Assembly: GCA_009702325.1 (NCBI GenBank)
Contig: WLID01000002.1
Location: 1 to 64,000 of the forward strand
From: Actinomycetota bacterium
Lineage (GTDB): Bacteria; Actinomycetota; Thermoleophilia; Gaiellales; Gaiellaceae
DNA: 64,000 bases
Direction: 5' to 3'
A model generated the notes under the pieces. It saw nothing but the letters and a program-made list of their open reading frames with translations. It was not told the DNA's origin and ran no database searches. Below, one piece after another: positions 59,579 through 64,000 of this stretch. Both the position numbers and the translations under genes were made by a program. The first letter of the stretch is position 1. The number at the start of each line of letters is the position of its first letter.

Positions 59579-62122
59579 TCACCCGAGTGCCGACTCCAGC
59601 AGCTGACGCGCCCGTGCGATTGCGTCCGGCAACGCTTCGGGGTTCTTGCCGCCCGCGCGCGCCATGTTCGGACGGCCACCGCCGCCACCGCCGACGATCG
59701 CAGCGATCTCTTTCACGACGTCGCCCGCCTTGATCTTTGGCACCACGGAGTCGTCGAAGTTCGCAACCAAGCTCACCTGCCCGTCTGCGCGTGCACCAAG
59801 GACGACCGCAGCTGGCGTGTACTTCTGCTTGCACCGGTCGGACAGGTCGAGCAGCGTGTCGGCGTCGACACCCTCAACGAGCTCAACGATCACGTTGATG
59901 CCGCCGAGCACCGCAACCTGCGGTTCGAAATCAACCGTCGCCTCAGCCTTCTTCGGCTTCTTGGCCTCGCGGCGCGCCTGCTCGAGCTCAACGCGCACCG
60001 CGTCGAGCTCACGCGATCGGCCGTGCAGGTACGCCCATGCCTCACCTGCGGTGACCGCCTCGATGCGGCGCGCACCTGAACCAACCGAGCTTTCGCTGAC
60101 GATCGCGAAGGACCCGATCTCGGCGGTCGAGCGGACGTGCGTGCCGCCGCACAGCTCCGTCGACGCCTCGCCGATCTCGACGACCCGAACAATGTCGCCG
60201 TACTTCTCACCAAAGAGCATCATCGCGCCGAGCTTGCGGGCCTCTTCGATCGGTGTTTGGTACGTCCGCACCGGGATCGCTTCAAAGATCCGCTCGTTCA
60301 CGCGCCGCTCGATGCGCTCGCGCTCCTCGGCGGTCAACTGATGGGTGTGGGTGTAGTCGAACCGGAGCTTGTCGGGTCGCACCGACGAACCGGCCTGCTT
60401 GACGTGGTCGCCGAGCACCTCACGCAACGCTGCCTGCAGGAGGTGGGTGGCGGTGTGGTTGGCCTGTGTGGGATGACGCACCGTCCAAGGCACGATCGCC
60501 CGCACACGGTCGCCCGCCGCGAAGCCGCTGCCCTCAAACACAAGCGCCTGATCGTCGCCGAAACGGAACGCCGACTTCAGCGACGCGACCGCGCCGGTCT
60601 CCTCGTGGATCAGCTCGCCCGCGTCGGTTGTCTGGCCGCCGCCGTCGGGATAGAAGGGCGACTCGCGCAGCTTCGCCAGGAACTGGCCGTTACCGAGATC
60701 CTCAAACGCCGCCAGCTCGGTGAGCACGTCGGTCTTCTCGTAGCCAACAAACTCGGTGGTGAAGCCAGTGTCGCGGCCAAAGTCGGCGGCACGCTGCAAG
60801 TCGGACTTCTCGTTTGTGCCGCGCGAGACCTCACGGTGGCCTTCCATCAACTGACGGAAGCGGTCGACGTCAACCGCCTGACCGCGCTCCTCCGCAAGCT
60901 CGACCGTCAGCTCGATCGGAAACCCAAAGGTCGCAGCAAGCTGGAATGCGTCCTCACCGGAGATCGCATCCTGCCCCGCGAGCCCGTCGAACTCTTTCAT
61001 GCCGCGTGCGAGCGTCTCACGGAAGCGATCTTCCTCGACCCGGACAACCTCGGCGATCTGCGCAGCATGCTCCTTGAGCTCCGGATAGGCCTCGCCCATC
61101 TGCGCGATCACAACCTCCGTTAGCCGATAGACACGGTCGAGGCCGATCCGCTGGCCGTGCTGGACGGCGCGCCGAATGATGCGGCGGCAGATGTAGCCGC
61201 GGCCCTCGTTGCCGGGCGTCACACCGTCAGCGATCAGGAACGACATCGCGCGACCATGGTCGGCAAGCACACGGTGGGCCTTCGTCGCGACGGGATCAGT
61301 GCCATAGGCGACGCCCGACTCAGCCTCAACCCAATCCATGATCAGGCGGAACCCGTCGGTGTCGAACACCGAGTCGACACCCTGCAGCAGGCAGGCACCG
61401 CGCTCAAGCCCGAGTCCCGTGTCGACGTTCTGCGCCGGAAGCGGCACAAGCTCGTTCCCCGGCCTCAGGTCGTACTCCATGAACACGAGGTTGTAGAACT
61501 CCATGTAGCGGTCGCACTCGCACCCTGGCTGGCAGGTGTCGCGCCCACAGCCGTGCTCGGGGCCACGGTCGAAGAAGATCTCCGAGCAGGGGCCGCACGG
61601 GCCGGTGTCTGCGGCCTGCCAGAAGTTGTCCTTGCCGAGCCGGATGATCCGGTCGGCCGGGATCCCCACCCGCGTCCACGCCTCAACTGCGACGGAATCC
61701 TCAGCAAGGCCCAGTGTCGGGTTCCCCTCATGCACGGTCGCCCACAACCGATCGGGGTCGAGCTTCATGTGATTTGTGACGAACTCCCAGGCGTTCTCGA
61801 CCGCCGTCTCTTTGAAGTAGTCGCCAAACGAGAAGTTGCCGAGCATCTCGAAGAACGAGCAGTGCCGGTCGGTGCGGCCGACATCTTCAAGGTCGGTGTC
61901 TTTGCCTCCGGCGCGCAGCACCTTCTGCACGCTCACAACGCGCGGTGATGGTGGTGGCTTGATCGCCAGGAAATACGGCTTGAACTGCTGCATGCCCGCG
62001 ACAATGAAGAGCGTCGACGGATCGTCGGCCGGTGGGATCAGCGGATGCGAAGGGACGCGCAGATGACCACGCTCTTCGTAGAAGCGCAGAAACCCTTCCC
62101 GCAGTTCCGCAGTCGTACGCAC
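59579..62122 (-). CDS. alaS: Alanyl-tRNA synthetase
   Basis: 847 aa class II synthetase. Motif regions (GHLRVPSHPLIPPADDPSTL, TDRHCSFFEMLGNFSFGDYF) and the editing domain's metal site (HTATH and CGGTH) are intact, followed by a short C-Ala domain ending in GGGGGGRPNMARAGG. A cysteine cluster near residue 190 (CGRDTCQPGCECDRY) is as in many actinobacteria. It also charges tmRNA. GTG start with TACACT 6 nt upstream. Confidence 0.97.
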   Translation of the reverse strand: MRTTAELREGFLRFYEERGHLRVPSHPLIPPADDPSTLFIVAGMQQFKPYFLAIKPPPSPRVVSVQKVLRAGGKDTDLEDVGRTDRHCSFFEMLGNFSFGDYFKETAVENAWEFVTNHMKLDPDRLWATVHEGNPTLGLAEDSVAVEAWTRVGIPADRIIRLGKDNFWQAADTGPCGPCSEIFFDRGPEHGCGRDTCQPGCECDRYMEFYNLVFMEYDLRPGNELVPLPAQNVDTGLGLERGACLLQGVDSVFDTDGFRLIMDWVEAESGVAYGTDPVATKAHRVLADHGRAMSFLIADGVTPGNEGRGYICRRIIRRAVQHGQRIGLDRVYRLTEVVIAQMGEAYPELKEHAAQIAEVVRVEEDRFRETLARGMKEFDGLAGQDAISGEDAFQLAATFGFPIELTVELAEERGQAVDVDRFRQLMEGHREVSRGTNEKSDLQRAADFGRDTGFTTEFVGYEKTDVLTELAAFEDLGNGQFLAKLRESPFYPDGGGQTTDAGELIHEETGAVASLKSAFRFGDDQALVFEGSGFAAGDRVRAIVPWTVRHPTQANHTATHLLQAALREVLGDHVKQAGSSVRPDKLRFDYTHTHQLTAEERERIERRVNERIFEAIPVRTYQTPIEEARKLGAMMLFGEKYGDIVRVVEIGEASTELCGGTHVRSTAEIGSFAIVSESSVGSGARRIEAVTAGEAWAYLHGRSRELDAVRVELEQARREAKKPKKAEATVDFEPQVAVLGGINVIVELVEGVDADTLLDLSDRCKQKYTPAAVVLGARADGQVSLVANFDDSVVPKIKAGDVVKEIAAIVGGGGGGRPNMARAGGKNPEALPDAIARARQLLESALG

Positions 62123-62128
62123 GGCGAC

Positions 62129-62134
62129 AGTGTA
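62129..62134 (-). promoter_or_regulatory. -10 box of alaS
   Basis: TACACT, 6 nt before the GTG at 62122. Confidence 0.6.
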
Positions 62135-62143
62135 GGCGGGTCG

Positions 62144-62599
62144 CTAGTCGCGGCTGCGACGAAGCTCTTCTTCGAGATCCGCTTCGCGTCGCGTTGCCGC
62201 TTCCTTGGCGCTCGCCATGGCGCTCTTCACGTTGCGCTTCGTGCGCAGCGTCGCGAAACCATGCGAGACCCCTGCAGTGAATCCGGTGGCCTTCTGGATC
62301 GGACGCTTGACCGCGAAACTCACCGTTCGCACCGCAGAATCAACGGCTTCGACGGCATCAAGCGCACTATCTGTTGCTTCGTCCAGCTTGTCGAGTTGCA
62401 CGTTGACACGGTCGACCGAACCGCCAACCTTGTTGATCACCGGCAGCAACTCCCGCTCGGTGCCGCGGATCAGCGACGCCAGCCGGCCGAACGCTCCGGC
62501 GAGTCGGAAGAACGAGTAGCCGAGCCCCAACCCAACCGCAAGCAGGAAGATCGCAAGTGCGATGTTCGCGACATCGCCAGTGGAAAGGGCAACAAGCAT
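62144..62599 (-). CDS. DUF948-domain membrane protein
   Basis: 151 aa. One N-terminal TM (10-31) is followed by a long helical/coiled-coil stretch (VINKVGGSVDRVNVQLDKLD, ALDAVEAVDSAVRTVS), as in DUF948 proteins annotated near alaS in many actinobacteria. Ends in a charged tail. Function unknown. TAGCAT lies 6 nt before the ATG. Confidence 0.85.
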   Translation of the reverse strand: MLVALSTGDVANIALAIFLLAVGLGLGYSFFRLAGAFGRLASLIRGTERELLPVINKVGGSVDRVNVQLDKLDEATDSALDAVEAVDSAVRTVSFAVKRPIQKATGFTAGVSHGFATLRTKRNVKSAMASAKEAATRREADLEEELRRSRD

Positions 62600-62605
62600 C
62601 TTCCG

Positions 62606-62611
62606 ATGCTA
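62606..62611 (-). promoter_or_regulatory. -10 box of the DUF948 gene
   Basis: TAGCAT, 6 nt before the ATG at 62599; overlaps the mnmA stop. Confidence 0.55.
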
Positions 62612-63877
62612 CCGGGAGGCGCCCGTGATGACGCCGGATCCAACGACGGTGCCATCGGCGTAGAGCACTGCAGCCTGGCCGCGCGCCACGGCGTACGCCG
62701 GCTCATCGAGCGTGAGCCGGAAGCCCGAGGCCGTTGGTTCGACGGTCGCGGGCACCGCTGGAGAGCGGTAGCGCAGCTTTGCCTCCACCCGACGCGCGCC
62801 GGGAGCAACGCGTCCACGGACACGAACCTCGGTGCGAGCCAACGCCTCACGCGGCCCCACAACCACAGTGTTCGTCCGCGGTGTCGTGCCCACGGCGTAC
62901 AGCGGCTCGGAGGCCGAGACGCCAAGGCCGCGGCGCTGGCCTGGGGTGAAGCGCCAAAACCCGTCGTGCTCCCCCACTTCCTTGCCCGAGCCATCGACGA
63001 TCACGCCTGGGGTCGCGGCCAGACCCTGCCGCGTCAAAAAATCGCGGTAGTCGCCGCCAGCGAGAAAGCATGCCTCCTGGCTCTCGGCACGCTTCGCCGC
63101 AGCAAGTCCAGCAGCGGCCGCCTCGGCGCGAATCTCTGTCTTGGTCGACGTACCGAGCGGAAACGCGATGCGCGCAAGCTGCTCTGACTTGAGCCCGGCA
63201 AGCATGTAGGTCTGATCCTTCGCCTCGTCGACACCGCGGGCAAGCGCGAACGTCCCGTCATGCTCAACGATCCTGGCGTAGTGGCCGGTTGCGAGCTTCG
63301 CTGCCCCAATTCGACGGGCGAACGAGAGCAGCTCATCGAAACGGAAGCTGTCGTTGCACCGAGTGCACGGGTTCGGCGTCTCACCGCGGGCGTACGCCGC
63401 CACAAACGGCGAGACGATGGCGCGGCGGAAACGTTCGCGCGCGTCGATGGTCACGTGCGGGATGCCGAGCGCATGGCAGGCCTGGCGTGCCGCGATCACC
63501 GCGTCGGGCGAACAACACGCACGCTCCGCGTCGGGGCCGGCCGGATCGAGCCACAGCCGAAGCGTCACCCCCACCGCGTTCGGCAGCGAACGCAGCAGCG
63601 CCACGCCGCTGTCAACACCGCCGCTCATCGCGACAGCAACACGCTCCGGGTCGGCTGGCAGGCGGATCGCCTGGGAGATCGCGTTCGCTAAGGCGTCACC
63701 CGCGAGACGGTCACCCGGCACCGCCGCGGCTTCGAGAAGCGTCAATCCCGTGAGGTCGCGCGACATGCCGGGCGCGTCGGCGGCAACGATCAGCTGTCCG
63801 CGCACGCGGAGCCGAACGTCGGCCCACTCGCTGTCCTTCGACGCATCACCAAAGAGCTCACGCACGCGTGTTCCCAC
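62609..63877 (-). CDS. mnmA: tRNA 2-thiouridylase MnmA with NifU-like N-terminal extension
   Basis: 422 aa. From residue 78 it is a complete MnmA: PP-loop SGGVDS (85-90), CCSPDAVIAARQACHALGIP, catalytic C174 (NPCTRCN) and C270 (SQEACFLAGGDYR). It thiolates U34 of Glu, Gln and Lys tRNAs. The first 76 residues (RLRVRGQLIVAADAPGMSR, LTGLTLLEAAAVPGDRLAG) follow the pattern of a NifU/SufU scaffold domain but contain no cysteine. GTG 63877 has TACGCT 6 nt upstream, so the extension is probably translated. Confidence 0.93.
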   Translation of the reverse strand: MGTRVRELFGDASKDSEWADVRLRVRGQLIVAADAPGMSRDLTGLTLLEAAAVPGDRLAGDALANAISQAIRLPADPERVAVAMSGGVDSGVALLRSLPNAVGVTLRLWLDPAGPDAERACCSPDAVIAARQACHALGIPHVTIDARERFRRAIVSPFVAAYARGETPNPCTRCNDSFRFDELLSFARRIGAAKLATGHYARIVEHDGTFALARGVDEAKDQTYMLAGLKSEQLARIAFPLGTSTKTEIRAEAAAAGLAAAKRAESQEACFLAGGDYRDFLTRQGLAATPGVIVDGSGKEVGEHDGFWRFTPGQRRGLGVSASEPLYAVGTTPRTNTVVVGPREALARTEVRVRGRVAPGARRVEAKLRYRSPAVPATVEPTASGFRLTLDEPAYAVARGQAAVLYADGTVVGSGVITGASR

Positions 63878-63883
63878 CTCCGG

Positions 63884-63889
63884 AGCGTA
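63884..63889 (-). promoter_or_regulatory. -10 box of mnmA
   Basis: TACGCT, 6 nt before the GTG at 63877; head of the long minus-strand run. Confidence 0.55.
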
Positions 63890-63982
63890 GCCGTGTGCCC
63901 TACCAAGGAAGATTGCGCCCTGGAATGCGTCCGACGTCAGAGTGCGCCAGAGGCTAGTGGGGCGCCGCTACAGTGCCGGTGG

Positions 63983-64000
63983 GTGTCCGACCCCGTGCGT
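63983..64000 (+). CDS. Possible start of a plus-strand gene, cut by window edge
   Basis: GTG TCC GAC CCC GTG CGT would encode VSDPVR in preferred codons, and MSDPVR-type starts are common, but six codons cannot establish a gene. The rest of 63890-63982 shows no other feature. Confidence 0.2.

Overview
The window looks like a piece of a high-GC actinobacterial chromosome, possibly a deep-branching lineage such as Thermoleophilia (inference from the 16S 5' domain, GC-rich codon use, MI-type FtsE, PonA-type PBP with PASTA domains, AroK-AroB fusion and a conserved aro/acc/nusB/tlyA/nadK/recN order). Almost everything is core housekeeping. There is no prophage, insertion sequence, integron or CRISPR array. 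Genes are densely packed on the minus strand, with many GTGA/ATGA stop-start overlaps and islands of single plus-strand genes. A recurrent TANNNT box lies 6-9 nt before many start codons, so a large share of transcripts are probably leaderless; I used this box to choose several starts.

Layout. 1-958: 5' part of a 16S rRNA gene (minus) with its leader, a terminator/antiterminator-like element and a TTGACT-N16-TATACT promoter. 959-13998: tyrS, class A PBP, mpg, a DegT aminotransferase and ilvE, a YbaK-like deacylase, the gatCAB amidotransferase operon, a cold-shock protein, folD, pdxS. 14046-26419: mixed small operons: beta-carbonic anhydrase, a membrane protein divergent from a BLUF photoreceptor, tRNA-Ile(CAU), YciH, YjbQ, an esterase, mscL, a 14-TM MFS pump, two tandem cytochrome c proteins with eroded cupredoxin-like domains, serC. 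26420-31617: yaaA, a stretch of gene remnants, ssrA (tmRNA), smpB, the scar of a PspC-domain histidine kinase with its surviving response regulator, and rnr. The trans-translation genes ssrA, smpB and rnr therefore sit together. 31824-40401: ftsEX, prfB with its programmed frameshift, recO, a mycoredoxin-like glutaredoxin, mutM, deoA-deoB. 40415-63877: about 23 kb of uninterrupted minus-strand genes (read from high to low coordinate): mnmA, alaS, ruvX, mltG, aroE-aroC-aroKB-aroQ, pepQ, efp, an accB fusion, accC, asp23, nusB, xseB-like, prenyl synthase, tlyA, nadK, recN, pyrG, a peptidase and ald.

Most unusual items: (1) the biotin carrier of acetyl-CoA carboxylase is fused to a full-length oxaloacetate-decarboxylase-type carboxyltransferase in which every metal-site residue I could align is replaced, so it looks like a pseudoenzyme; (2) the leaderless promoter rule; (3) paired cytochromes with decaying copper sites; (4) an apparent attenuator inside the rRNA leader; (5) two deletion scars within 2 kb flanking the tmRNA/smpB genes; (6) an MnmA with a cysteine-less NifU-like N-terminal domain. 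The first ~115 bases, inside 16S, look compositionally foreign and may be an assembly join.
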